Positions 16,086-23,762 of a DNA stretch of 34,915 nucleotides are shown here, piece by piece (position 1 is the stretch's first letter; each line of letters begins with the position of its first letter). The position numbers and the translations under genes are program-made. The DNA comes from Candidatus Scalindua arabica. GTDB lineage: Bacteria; Planctomycetota; Brocadiia; Brocadiales; Scalinduaceae. Location of the stretch: NCBI GenBank assembly GCA_018263435.1, contig JAANXD010000070.1:1-34915 (forward strand), given 5' to 3'. The notes beneath the pieces were generated by a model. It saw nothing but the letters and a program-made list of their open reading frames with translations. It made no database searches and was not told the DNA's origin.

Positions 16086-17705
16086 CTATGGTATCTCAGA
16101 CGCCCGGTTAGCAACCACTTTATACACAGGACGGATATCATTTTTCTGGCGGTAATTACGAACTTCTGCTTCCGTTGTATTTAACAGGGTTGCTAACCGG
16201 GCGTCTGAGATACCATATTGTTTTGCCTTTTTTAAGAGAGACGGATCTGTCATGGGTTCAGGTTGGTTTCTAATCTCTTCTTCCAGTTCCAAAATTTGTT
16301 TCAAATTATATAGAAACCATTTATCAATCATGGTGATTTCATGGATCTCATCAATATCCATTCCCATACGCATACCATCTACAACAGACCAGAGCCGATC
16401 CCACGAAGGACTCAACAGATGTCCCTTTATGAATTCCTTTTTCTCTGAATCGTTCAGGTCGGCTTTACTATGATGTTCGTCTAATCCATGGCAGCCAATC
16501 TCCAGGGATCTTACAGCTTTGCCCAGAGACTCTTTAAAAGTACGCCCTATAGCCATTACTTCACCAACTGATTTCATGTGAGTGGTAAGGGTCTGGCCTG
16601 CATCAGGAAATTTTTCAAAGTTGAATTTAGGGATTTTAACTACACAATAATCTATAGAAGGTTCAAATGAGGCCGGTGTATAGCGCGTAATATCATTTGG
16701 TATCTCATCAAGCGTATAACCCACTGCCAGTTTTGCAGCGATCTTCGCAATCGGGAAGCCTGTGGCCTTAGAAGCCAGTGCAGAACTTCTTGATACTCTT
16801 GGATTCATTTCTATTACAATCAATTCTCCATCGGCGGGATTTACTGCGAACTGGACATTAGACCCGCCAGTTTCAACCCCTATCTCACGAATAATCTTGA
16901 TTGCCGCATCTCTCATTATCTGATATTCCTTGTCAGAGATCGGAAGAGCACAAGCCACAGTTATGCTGTCGCCAGTGTGAACTCCCATAGGGTCAAGATT
17001 TTCTATAGAACAAATTATAACGACGTTGTCCTTGAGGTCTCTCATTACCTCCAGCTCGTATTCTTTCCAGCCCAGGACAGATTTCTCAATTAATATTTCA
17101 TGAACCGGACTTGCCTCCAGGGCGAAATTTACAAATTCTTCCAGTTCTTCAATGTTGTAAGCAACATTACCTCCTATGCCTCCCAATGTGAATGATGGCC
17201 GTATTATTATGGGGAACTGTATCTCCTTCGCAATCTCCTTTGCATCTTCTACGGATTTTGCATTACCGCTTGCCGGTACCTGCATGCCTATATTTTCCAT
17301 GGCTTCTTTAAATTCTTCTCTGCTCTCTGCCTTTTTTATAGCATCCAGTTTAGCGCCTATTAATTCTACATTGAACTTATCCAGGATATCTTCTTCTGCC
17401 AGAGTAACGGATAAGTTCAGGCCGGTTTGTCCCCCTAATGTTGGAAGCAGGGCATCTGGTCTCTCCTTTTGTATGATCTTTGTTAATACGTCAGTAGTCA
17501 TCGGTTCTATGTACGTTCTGTCCGCAATATCCGGATCAGTCATTATCGTAGCAGGATTGCTGTTTACGAGGATGATTTTGTAGCCTTCTTCTCTCAGTGC
17601 ACTGCATGCCTGAGTACCGGAGTAATCGAATTCACATGCCTGTCCGATTACTATTGGGCCTGACCCGATTATGAGTATTTTTTTAATATCAGTTCTTTTC
17701 GGCAT
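16086..17705 (-). CDS. carB: Carbamoyl phosphate synthase large chain, N-terminal half (ends at an in-frame TAG)
   Basis: The first half of carB: the carboxyphosphate-forming ATP-grasp domain ([22 protein letters not shown] at the start, [20 protein letters not shown] near 295-320) and the oligomerisation domain. It uses ammonia passed from CarA to activate bicarbonate. Its start overlaps the end of carA by 17 bp, so the two are translated in tandem. After PVYKVV the nearly invariant family sequence DTCAAEFEA should follow. Instead it reads ANRASEIP then TAG, exactly the same number of codons, and family sequence resumes at YTPYLYSTYE. The odd codons lie in a 30-bp exact inverted copy of carB bases 16188-16217. 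Either a natural template-switch mutation has broken an essential gene, or the sequence is a local artefact. The second seems more likely, since frame and both flanks are otherwise intact. Confidence 0.92.
   Translation of the reverse strand: MPKRTDIKKILIIGSGPIVIGQACEFDYSGTQACSALREEGYKIILVNSNPATIMTDPDIADRTYIEPMTTDVLTKIIQKERPDALLPTLGGQTGLNLSVTLAEEDILDKFNVELIGAKLDAIKKAESREEFKEAMENIGMQVPASGNAKSVEDAKEIAKEIQFPIIIRPSFTLGGIGGNVAYNIEELEEFVNFALEASPVHEILIEKSVLGWKEYELEVMRDLKDNVVIICSIENLDPMGVHTGDSITVACALPISDKEYQIMRDAAIKIIREIGVETGGSNVQFAVNPADGELIVIEMNPRVSRSSALASKATGFPIAKIAAKLAVGYTLDEIPNDITRYTPASFEPSIDYCVVKIPKFNFEKFPDAGQTLTTHMKSVGEVMAIGRTFKESLGKAVRSLEIGCHGLDEHHSKADLNDSEKKEFIKGHLLSPSWDRLWSVVDGMRMGMDIDEIHEITMIDKWFLYNLKQILELEEEIRNQPEPMTDPSLLKKAKQYGISDARLATLLNTTEAEVRNYRQKNDIRPVYKVVANRASEIP
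16087..16217. repeat. 30-bp perfect inverted repeat inside carB
   Basis: 16087-16116 and 16188-16217 are exact reverse complements with a 71-bp spacer. The right arm is the expected sequence, coding for [10 protein letters not shown] of the oligomerisation domain. The left arm replaces the conserved DTCAAEFEA codons and supplies two of the three bases of the TAG. Arm length, the in-register replacement and the unchanged flanks are the signature of intrastrand or fold-back template switching. Confidence 0.95.
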
Positions 17706-18858
17706 ATTCTTCCATCATTTCGATGAATTCATTAAAGATATAGCTTGAATCATGAGGCCCTGGTGACGCTTCAGGATGATATTGAACGGCAAATGCAGGC
17801 ACGTCAAGACACTTCAACCCCTCTACGGATTTATCATTCAGGTTTATGTGAGTTATTTCTACTTTACCAAATCTGCCGCTTTGTCCATTACTTATTGATT
17901 CTCCCTCTACGGCAAAGCAGTGATTCTGTGCTGTGATCTCTACCTTTCTTGTGCTTAAATCCATTACCGGCTGATTCCCTCCATGGTGTCCAAATTTTAA
18001 CTTATATGTTTTGTATCCGAGTGCTAAGGACATGATTTGATGTCCCAGGCATATGCCCATAACAGGTTTTTTCCCTATTATGTTGATTGCATTTTCCGTC
18101 ATATACGATACTGCAGCCGGGTCACCGGGACCGTTTGAGATGACAATACCATCCGGGTTCATCGATAGTACTTCCTCTGCACCGGTACTTGCAGGAACTA
18201 CCGTTACATCACAATTATAGTTTCTCAGCATTCTCAGAATATTATATTTAACTCCGCAATCGTAGACTACTACTTTACGTTGTTTATTATATTCCGGTTG
18301 CTCATTGGTATTACCGTTTCCGGCACAAGGGTTAATTTCGGCTTCTTCCCATGTGTAAGCTTCCTTACACGTGACCTCTTTGACCAGGTCTTTGCCTTCA
18401 AGACCGGTTGTACTTTTTGCCTTTGATACGAGGCTTTGATGGTCTGCATCAACAGTAGAAATAATACCCTGCTGTTCGCCGTGATCCCTTACATGTTTTG
18501 TCAGGGCCCTTGTATCAATGCCCTGAATACCCATTATTCCTTTGCTCTTTAAGAAATCGTCCAGACTCATTTCTGAACGCCAGTTGCTTGGACAAGGACT
18601 GAGTTCTTTAATAATAAAACCTTCTATAAAGGGCTGAATGGACTCGTGGTCTTTCTCGCAGATACCATAGTTTCCTATCAGAGGGTAGGTCATATTTACG
18701 ATCTGTCCCTTGTAAGAGGGATCTGTAAGTATCTCCTGATACCCGGTAATACTGGTGTTAAATACGATTTCACCTGATGTTTCCCCCTCTGCGCCAAATG
18801 AAACACCCTCAAATATCTTTCCGTCAGAGAGAGCAAGAACGGCTTTTTTAGTTTTCAT
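17689..18858 (-). CDS. carA: Carbamoyl phosphate synthase small chain (glutaminase)
   Basis: Releases ammonia from glutamine and channels it to CarB, the first step of pyrimidine and arginine synthesis. The 389-residue protein is complete: CPSase small-chain N-terminal domain ([34 protein letters not shown]), then a class I glutamine amidotransferase domain with ISNGPGDP, the nucleophile elbow GICLGHQ (Cys in the GxCxG motif) and [13 protein letters not shown] with the catalytic His and Glu. It overlaps carB by 17 bp and is the first gene of that operon. A close match to a sigma-70 promoter lies about 50-78 bp upstream (18908-18936), with transcription starting about 40 bases before the ATG. 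No upstream leader peptide or PyrR-type structure is evident. Confidence 0.97.
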   Translation of the reverse strand: MKTKKAVLALSDGKIFEGVSFGAEGETSGEIVFNTSITGYQEILTDPSYKGQIVNMTYPLIGNYGICEKDHESIQPFIEGFIIKELSPCPSNWRSEMSLDDFLKSKGIMGIQGIDTRALTKHVRDHGEQQGIISTVDADHQSLVSKAKSTTGLEGKDLVKEVTCKEAYTWEEAEINPCAGNGNTNEQPEYNKQRKVVVYDCGVKYNILRMLRNYNCDVTVVPASTGAEEVLSMNPDGIVISNGPGDPAAVSYMTENAINIIGKKPVMGICLGHQIMSLALGYKTYKLKFGHHGGNQPVMDLSTRKVEITAQNHCFAVEGESISNGQSGRFGKVEITHINLNDKSVEGLKCLDVPAFAVQYHPEASPGPHDSSYIFNEFIEMMEEYAEKN

Positions 18859-18907
18859 AGCATCAAAATTATTTCAATATGTAAGGTCTGGAATTGCTTG
18901 TTTTTAG

Positions 18908-18936
18908 ATAGTACTTGTTAGTTACTTAACTGTCAA
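18908..18936 (-). promoter_or_regulatory. Candidate carAB promoter
   Basis: On the minus strand TTGACA (18936-18931), a 17-base spacer and TACTAT (18913-18908). The -35 box lies in the left arm of the inverted repeat 18929-18962. The predicted start site is about 40 bases before the carA ATG. Confidence 0.6.
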
Positions 18937-18962
18937 GTTGGAGTATTTTTTCGCTTGACAGT
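18929..18962. promoter_or_regulatory. Inverted repeat spanning both divergent -35 boxes
   Basis: actgtcaag (18929-18937) and cttgacagt (18954-18962) are perfect 9-bp arms, 16 bp apart. Each arm contains a TTGACA facing away from the centre, one serving carAB and one serving pgsA-ribBA. The symmetry could be just two consensus -35 boxes back to back, or an operator for a regulator that would control both at once. Confidence 0.55.
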
Positions 18963-18982
18963 AATTATGCGTCTGCTATCAT
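18955..18982 (+). promoter_or_regulatory. Candidate pgsA-ribBA promoter
   Basis: TTGACA (18955-18960), a 16-base spacer and TATCAT (18977-18982). The start site would be near 18989, leaving a leader of about 170 bases before pgsA. That leader includes a GC-rich inverted-repeat-like stretch at 19097-19128 (cgcccgt...acgggggcg). Confidence 0.5.
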
Positions 18983-19158
18983 AACTTAATACGTAGAATG
19001 GTACTTAGGAAAAGAATTAATTGTTTTGTTGTAAATATAAGTTGGAATAACGTAACTTTGTTTGAGCAAAATATTAAGTTTGCCAAATAGAATAGTCGCC
19101 CGCCCGTGCCGGGATCGGACGGGGGCGGTAATCTACGAATTACAAAAGGAATCACTCT

Positions 19159-19728
19159 ATGCACAATGAGAACAGGCCCTTTACACTGCCAAACATGATC
19201 AGCTTTGCAAGGATATGTTTCATTCCTCTTTTTGTAATCTGCGTAATGCAGGTTCAACATCATGACTTTTACAGATATATAGCACTAGGAGTATTACTTA
19301 TAATAGGCGTAAGTGATATCCTGGATGGTTATCTTGCACGCAAAATGGGAGAAACAACAAATTTTGGTAAATACCTTGATCCTATTGCGGATAAGCTGTT
19401 ATTAATAATTGCGTGTATCTTACTTTCTTCAGACAAACTATGGCCTGAGCCCAGATTCCCTGTTTGGGTATTAGTCGTAATTATCAGTAGAGAAATGTTT
19501 TTCTCGCTGGGTGTAATAGCCACTTTCACTATAGTAAAACGAAGAATTACATGGCAGCCCAATAAATTGGGTAAGCTTACAACTTTTTTGCAGATTACGG
19601 CAATAATCGCTGTATTGCTGGGAAACCACATCTCTCTGGATACACTTTTAATTTTGTGGTGTTTGGTTGCAGCCGTTACTTTTATGTCAGCCGTAAACTA
19701 TACTTACATAGGTGTTAAACAGCTTTAA
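19159..19728 (+). CDS. pgsA: CDP-diacylglycerol-glycerol-3-phosphate phosphatidyltransferase
   Basis: A membrane enzyme that makes phosphatidylglycerol phosphate from CDP-diacylglycerol and glycerol 3-phosphate. The 189-residue protein has the CDP-alcohol phosphotransferase signature, with Asp, Gly, Ala-Arg, Gly and two further Asp spaced as required (DGYLARKMGETTNFGKYLDP, then IAD; residues 57-79). Several hydrophobic helices surround it (about 12-30, 34-52, 78-95, 105-123, 140-185). Close relatives act on other alcohols, so the substrate is assigned by overall similarity to PgsA (NLPN-like start TLPNMISFARI). ribBA follows 39 bp later on the same strand, probably in one operon. Confidence 0.88.
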   Translation: MHNENRPFTLPNMISFARICFIPLFVICVMQVQHHDFYRYIALGVLLIIGVSDILDGYLARKMGETTNFGKYLDPIADKLLLIIACILLSSDKLWPEPRFPVWVLVVIISREMFFSLGVIATFTIVKRRITWQPNKLGKLTTFLQITAIIAVLLGNHISLDTLLILWCLVAAVTFMSAVNYTYIGVKQL

Positions 19729-19767
19729 ACTTATTTACAGAAGTTAAAAACAAGGAAGGTTCATATC

Positions 19768-20994
19768 ATGTTTAATACAATAACAGAGGTTATTGAAGAT
19801 TTAAAACAGGGCAGGATGGTTATCGTCGTTGACGATGCAAGTCGCGAAAACGAGGGCGACCTGACAATTTTGGCGGAGAAAATTACGCCTGATGTTATAA
19901 ACTTCATGCTATCACATGCCAGAGGTATAATTTGTTTAACAATAACCGGTGAACGTGCCGAACAAATTGGCCTGACACCGATGGTAACAGATAATACTTC
20001 CAACTATCAAACCCCATTTACAGTAACCATAGATGCAAAAGAGGGTATAACAACAGGTGTTTCTACAAAGGATAGAGTTAAGACCATATTAACTGCTATA
20101 GATGATAACTGTAAGCCTAATGACCTGGACAGGCCGGGACACGTCTTTCCTCTCATGGCTCAAAAGGGAGGTGTTCTAGTACGTGCAGGCCATACAGAAG
20201 GTGCTGTTGACCTTGCCCGTCTGGCAGGCATGAAACCTTCCGCCGTAATATGCGAGGTCATGAATGACGATGGAACTATGTCAAAGCTTCCTGAACTTAC
20301 AAGATTTGCAGATAAGCATGATCTTAAAATGTGTACTATTGCAGATATCATTAAATATCGCCATGACCAGGAACGTTTGATAGAAAAACGTGTCTCTGTA
20401 AATCTGCCTACTGTATACGGAAAATTTGTATTACATCTTTACCGTTCGTTTATTGACGAATACCTGCACCTGGCTTTATGCCTTGGAAATATTGGAAGTA
20501 TGGATAATGCATCCGCCCCGATCCAGACAGAACCGGTTTTAATACGCGTACATGACGAATGTTTAACCGGTGATATCTTTGGCTCTTTGAGATGTGATTG
20601 TGGGGAACAGCTTCACAGTGCGTTAAAGATGATTCAGGAAGAGGGAAAGGGAGTCTTGCTTTACATGCGTCAGGAAGGCAGAGGAATCGGGCTTGAAAAC
20701 AAACTGCATGCTTATGCACTGCAGGAGGGTGGCCTTGATACAGTTGAGGCAAACAAGAAACTGGGACTCGGTGCGGATAAACGTGATTACGGAATAGGGG
20801 CACAGATACTCAGGGATTTGGGAATATCGAAGATGAAACTCCTCTCAAACAATCCAAAGAAGTTTGCTGCTCTGGCCGGTTATGGTTTGGAAATTACGGA
20901 ACGCGTTCCTATAGTTATCATACCACAAGATGAGAATGAGCAATATTTGCGCACAAAGAAAGAGAAGCTGGGGCATATCCTCGAAGGCGTTTGA
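19768..20994 (+). CDS. ribBA: Bifunctional 3,4-dihydroxy-2-butanone 4-phosphate synthase / GTP cyclohydrolase II
   Basis: Supplies both precursors of riboflavin: the N-terminal RibB domain (about 1-200) makes the four-carbon unit from ribulose 5-phosphate, and the C-terminal RibA domain (about 205-400) opens GTP. Visible features are [13 protein letters not shown] (metal-binding Glu/Asp near 20-32) and [21 protein letters not shown] in RibB. In RibA they are the zinc ligands [16 protein letters not shown] and the active-site [20 protein letters not shown], followed by [17 protein letters not shown] and LLSNNPKK. All key residues are present, so both halves should be active. The ribosome site AAGGAAGG lies 9 bases before the ATG. 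It is probably co-transcribed with pgsA. Confidence 0.96.
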   Translation: MFNTITEVIEDLKQGRMVIVVDDASRENEGDLTILAEKITPDVINFMLSHARGIICLTITGERAEQIGLTPMVTDNTSNYQTPFTVTIDAKEGITTGVSTKDRVKTILTAIDDNCKPNDLDRPGHVFPLMAQKGGVLVRAGHTEGAVDLARLAGMKPSAVICEVMNDDGTMSKLPELTRFADKHDLKMCTIADIIKYRHDQERLIEKRVSVNLPTVYGKFVLHLYRSFIDEYLHLALCLGNIGSMDNASAPIQTEPVLIRVHDECLTGDIFGSLRCDCGEQLHSALKMIQEEGKGVLLYMRQEGRGIGLENKLHAYALQEGGLDTVEANKKLGLGADKRDYGIGAQILRDLGISKMKLLSNNPKKFAALAGYGLEITERVPIVIIPQDENEQYLRTKKEKLGHILEGV

Positions 20995-21038
20995 TTGGGT
21001 TTTATAAAAGGACGCCAGCCTCAATTCTTTAATTCTTT

Positions 21039-21089
21039 CCTGCCTGCCGGTAGGCAAGCGTAACCTGCAACTCGTAACTCGCAACCCGT
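21039..21089. repeat. GC-rich palindrome and heptamer repeat upstream of the aquaporin
   Basis: An imperfect palindrome (about 21039-21059, cctgcctgccggtaggcaag) is followed by four degenerate heptamers at 21062-21089: aacctgc, aactcgt, aactcgc, aacccgt. The last three are exact reverse complements of heptamer types in the tandem array at 29929-29984, so the same repeat family occurs here in the opposite orientation. The palindrome recalls GC-rich ones at 3427-3452 and 23041-23060. Confidence 0.6.
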
Positions 21090-21106
21090 CATCCCTTAAT
21101 TCACAA

Positions 21107-21793
21107 ATGAATAATTACAAAAAATACATAGCTGAATTTTTAGGAACACTTCTTCTGGTCTTTATTGGAGCCGGTGCAGTATGCGCCAATTATTCCATGA
21201 AAATGGCTGGTGTACAGGGGGCAGGTTATGCGTGGGCTATAGTAGTATTTGGTTTTGTGGTTGTTGCCGTTGTATATGCTACTAGTTATATTTCAGGCTC
21301 TCACGTAAATCCGGCAGTAACGATATCTTTTCTTGTTACCGGAAGGATGGATGCCGGCACGGCAGCCTTTTACATAATATCTCAATTGCTGGGTGCTGTG
21401 GCTGCAGGATTCTTCTTGAGGATACTCTTTCCGGATGCAGTCAGTACCGTGCATTTAGGTACATGTGCTTTAGGTAAGGGCGTTGAATTCTGGAAGGCTC
21501 TACTTATAGAAGCTGTTATGACTTTCCTCTTTGTATTTACAATATTTGCGACTGTCGTAGGCAGGAGGACGCCGGGGATCATTGCCGGTGTTGCTATCGG
21601 TATGGTGTATTTATTTGGGGCATTGGTTGCTTCTTCAATAAGCGGTGGCGCACTGAATCCTGCACGTGTCTTTGGCACCGCAGTGGCATCCGATCATTTC
21701 GACTATCACTATGTCTGGTGGCTTGGGCCTGTGTCCGGTGGAATTGGGGCTGTATTTCTTTATGATAAAATATTTTGTAAAAAAGATATTTAA
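21107..21793 (+). CDS. Aquaporin / MIP family channel
   Basis: A 228-residue membrane channel of the major intrinsic protein family, with six hydrophobic helices and two half-helices. Both NPA motifs are intact: SGSHVNPAV (68-70) and SGGALNPAR (184-186), the latter with the filter arginine at 187. By eye alignment to AqpZ, the filter His of helix 5 is an Ala and the filter Thr before the second NPA is a Gly. The constriction may therefore be wider than in a strict water channel, and small solutes such as glycerol, urea or ammonia are possible (inference). It stands alone after the repeat at 21039-21089 and converges on the lipoprotein gene. Confidence 0.9.
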   Translation: MNNYKKYIAEFLGTLLLVFIGAGAVCANYSMKMAGVQGAGYAWAIVVFGFVVVAVVYATSYISGSHVNPAVTISFLVTGRMDAGTAAFYIISQLLGAVAAGFFLRILFPDAVSTVHLGTCALGKGVEFWKALLIEAVMTFLFVFTIFATVVGRRTPGIIAGVAIGMVYLFGALVASSISGGALNPARVFGTAVASDHFDYHYVWWLGPVSGGIGAVFLYDKIFCKKDI

Positions 21794-21893
21794 CGCAGAG
21801 CTCGCAGAGAACACAGAGAAAAAAGGCAAAAATATTGAGGCAAGAAGCTAGAAAAGATTTAACCACGGAAAAACACAGAGGAAAGAAGATTGA
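21794..21893. repeat. Cgcagag/acacagag-type intergenic repeat
   Basis: Between convergent genes. Contains cgcagagctcgcagagaaca, then cagagaaaaa, and later ccacggaaaaacacagagga. These are short repeats of (c/a)(g/c)cagag and acacagag type, seen as dispersed intergenic sequence in some environmental bacteria. There is no stem-loop terminator of note. The region up to 21950 holds nothing else I can name. Confidence 0.4.
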
Positions 21894-21950
21894 GGGATTT
21901 AAGATTTCGGAATTATGATTTACGAATGACAGGTGACTAATGAATAATTA

Positions 21951-23036
21951 CTAATTTAACTTAGCAGCGGGTTGCGACTCAGATTTTTGTTCAGCTTTAT
22001 TTCCGTATCCAATATTCTGGCCATCCTCTTTTGCCAAAGGTTTCTCGTGAGAAACTGTTTCTGTTTTATCCTGAACAGAAAGAGCGGCCGTATTGCCACC
22101 CTTATCTTCGACAGGTGCCGCAGTTTCAGGAGTTGGCAGATAAGATAGTTTAGTGTTGATTTTATCTTTAATACGCTGTTCTTCCTCTTCAATAAACGAG
22201 TTAACAATAGGGATTCTTATAACTAACTCTCGGACTACCTCCTCACTCGCCCTTGCTGCATAAACGTCTCTCATGCTCATAGAATTCTGGAACGAAGCGA
22301 TTACAAAGTCAAAGGGATTGGTTGCTACACGGATATCATTATCATGCCTTACCTGCTCACCTTCAAAGATAATAGTGCCATCTTCCGTGGAAACACATTT
22401 GATATGCAGGCCAATCCGAATCTGTTTGTAAAGCATGTAATAGGAGTTTTTGTATTCTGTTACCTGGCCATAAATCAGTGCATCTGCGTCGAGTATCCTG
22501 CCCAACTCTTGAGCCGGTATCTTATATAAGTCATTGGGTGTTAAGATCTCGAGTGCCTGCAGCATCTTATCAACATACATTAGCTCTATATCTACAAATT
22601 CTCTGGCGGCAAAATGGCCGAAGAAAAACCTTCTCAATCTGTTTGCATAAGTCCAGTTCCAACCATCCTCTTCTTTCTCGCTGAACCTGGGGAGCGGAAC
22701 GGAATTCAGGATATAATTACCACCCACCAGATTATCAAATGGTAGTATTGCGATTCTCCTGGGTGGATCGGTATAAAACTTATCCGAGATCTCAAATTCT
22801 TTATTTCCCGGATCAATCTGGTAAATCCTGTCTATGGTTTTTTTCTTTCCGTGCTCTGCAAGCCCTGTTTCTTGCTGAAAGAAAGGTTCTTCTCCCGTGG
22901 TTCTTCGTACACCGTTGCTGGAACCACATCCTGCCGCAATCAGTGAGATTAAGAGTAGGATTGCGAAGCCTTTAACCATTTTCTGTGAAGAGATAGAAAT
23001 TTTCATCTGTTTGTGTTTGTAATTATTATTATTCAT
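21951..23036 (-). CDS. DUF799/GNA1162-like lipoprotein
   Basis: A probable outer-membrane-associated lipoprotein. The signal peptide's hydrophobic core (GFAILLLISLI) ends in the lipobox IAAGC, with the Cys to be lipidated at residue 37. The mature protein contains RIAILPFDNLVGGNYILNSV, then a long conserved part with DKMLQALEILTPNDLYKIPA, LGRILDADALIYGQVTEYKN and the YKQIRIGLHIKCVSTEDGTIIF strand, as in the DUF799/GNA1162 family of putative periplasmic lipoproteins. The last ~70 residues are low-complexity and charged. I chose the ATG at 23036, which has AGGGA upstream. A later ATG (23006) lacks a ribosome site but would give a more typical signal peptide, and an in-frame TTG at 23060 is unlikely. 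Precise role unknown, perhaps in envelope assembly or secretion. Confidence 0.75.
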   Translation of the reverse strand: MNNNNYKHKQMKISISSQKMVKGFAILLLISLIAAGCGSSNGVRRTTGEEPFFQQETGLAEHGKKKTIDRIYQIDPGNKEFEISDKFYTDPPRRIAILPFDNLVGGNYILNSVPLPRFSEKEEDGWNWTYANRLRRFFFGHFAAREFVDIELMYVDKMLQALEILTPNDLYKIPAQELGRILDADALIYGQVTEYKNSYYMLYKQIRIGLHIKCVSTEDGTIIFEGEQVRHDNDIRVATNPFDFVIASFQNSMSMRDVYAARASEEVVRELVIRIPIVNSFIEEEEQRIKDKINTKLSYLPTPETAAPVEDKGGNTAALSVQDKTETVSHEKPLAKEDGQNIGYGNKAEQKSESQPAAKLN

Positions 23037-23078
23037 AAATCCCTGCCTGTCGGCAGACAAGGCAATCTATATATTATA

Positions 23079-23432
23079 TCATTCAGCCTCATTTTCTGAA
23101 ACTCTTTTTCTCGACTGTTTTTTTTGAGATCTTTTCTTTTTATTCTGTAGTATCTGCTCCTTCACCCGACGGGGTTTTTTCGTAGGGATTCGTTCTTTAT
23201 CTTTGATGTTCAGCTCTATCAACTTTACCTGGAGTCTTTTAAAAGCAAGTTCTCTGTTTCTTATCTGTGAGCGTGATTCTGTTGCAATCACCCTTATACC
23301 TGTGGGGTTGTGGTATAGTCTTACACAAGACATCGTCTTATTCTTGTGCTGTCCGCCCGGCCCGGAGCTTTTATAATAATCTATCTGGGCCTCCTTTTTC
23401 AAATTTTTAAGATCAATCGAGTGTCTTTTCAT
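23079..23432 (-). CDS. Small GGQ release-factor-like protein (ArfB/PrfH type)
   Basis: A 117-residue protein consisting of a class I release factor catalytic domain alone. GPGGQHKNKT (residues 24-33) contains the GGQ loop that triggers peptidyl-tRNA hydrolysis. SCVRLYHNPTGIRVIATESRSQIRNRELAF follows, as in the RF-1 domain. The C-terminal tail is very basic (KKPRRVKEQILQNKKKRSQKKQSRKR), as in ArfB/YaeJ and mitochondrial ICT1, where such a tail enters the mRNA channel of stalled ribosomes. There is no codon-recognition domain, so it should act on stalled ribosomes without reading a stop codon (family inference). It sits just upstream of the lipoprotein gene on the same strand, with a 42-bp gap if that gene starts at 23036. 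Confidence 0.85.
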   Translation of the reverse strand: MKRHSIDLKNLKKEAQIDYYKSSGPGGQHKNKTMSCVRLYHNPTGIRVIATESRSQIRNRELAFKRLQVKLIELNIKDKERIPTKKPRRVKEQILQNKKKRSQKKQSRKRVSENEAE

Positions 23433-23762
23433 CTGACAACTCCAGAGTGATAGTTACAATTCCCTTTTACCACATTCTAATATTAATGACAAATAGTAGC
23501 CAGAACATATTCTCAAAATCTGAAAAACGTATAAATATTAGATATCTAATCAGGTTTTGATGTAGACGTTTCATGTTAATTTTGTATAATAATCAATCTT
23601 TTAATACTCATAAGATATATTATCACAAGTGTTTAAGCATAGATAGCTTTTGATTAGTATGCTAGCCGGATGTATTTAAGGCAATGGCATGAGTTTTGAC
23701 ATTAATATCAGAAAATACGCACATTTCAGTACGCAAATATTAACTAATTAACAGGTATTATT
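23433..23762. other. Intergenic region with a candidate promoter
   Basis: 330 AT-rich bases between the divergent release-factor-like gene and the GH13 gene. A TATAAT at 23585-23590 with tagacg 16 bases upstream (23563-23568) could start a plus-strand transcript, giving a leader of about 165 bases. I see no gene, no clear hairpin and no known riboswitch. The start codon's ribosome site is weak (cagg). Confidence 0.35.

Noticed and set aside
16086-16088. Amber codon read through (pyrrolysine or suppressor) in carB
   Set aside because: The codons before the TAG are also wrong for the family and belong to an inverted copy, so the stop is a by-product of that replacement and not a lone recoded codon.
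14484-17705. carB naturally encoded as two genes, as in some archaea and bacteria
   Set aside because: Both parts are in the same frame with no overlap or ribosome site, and the second part's conserved sequence starts right after the TAG rather than at a start codon.
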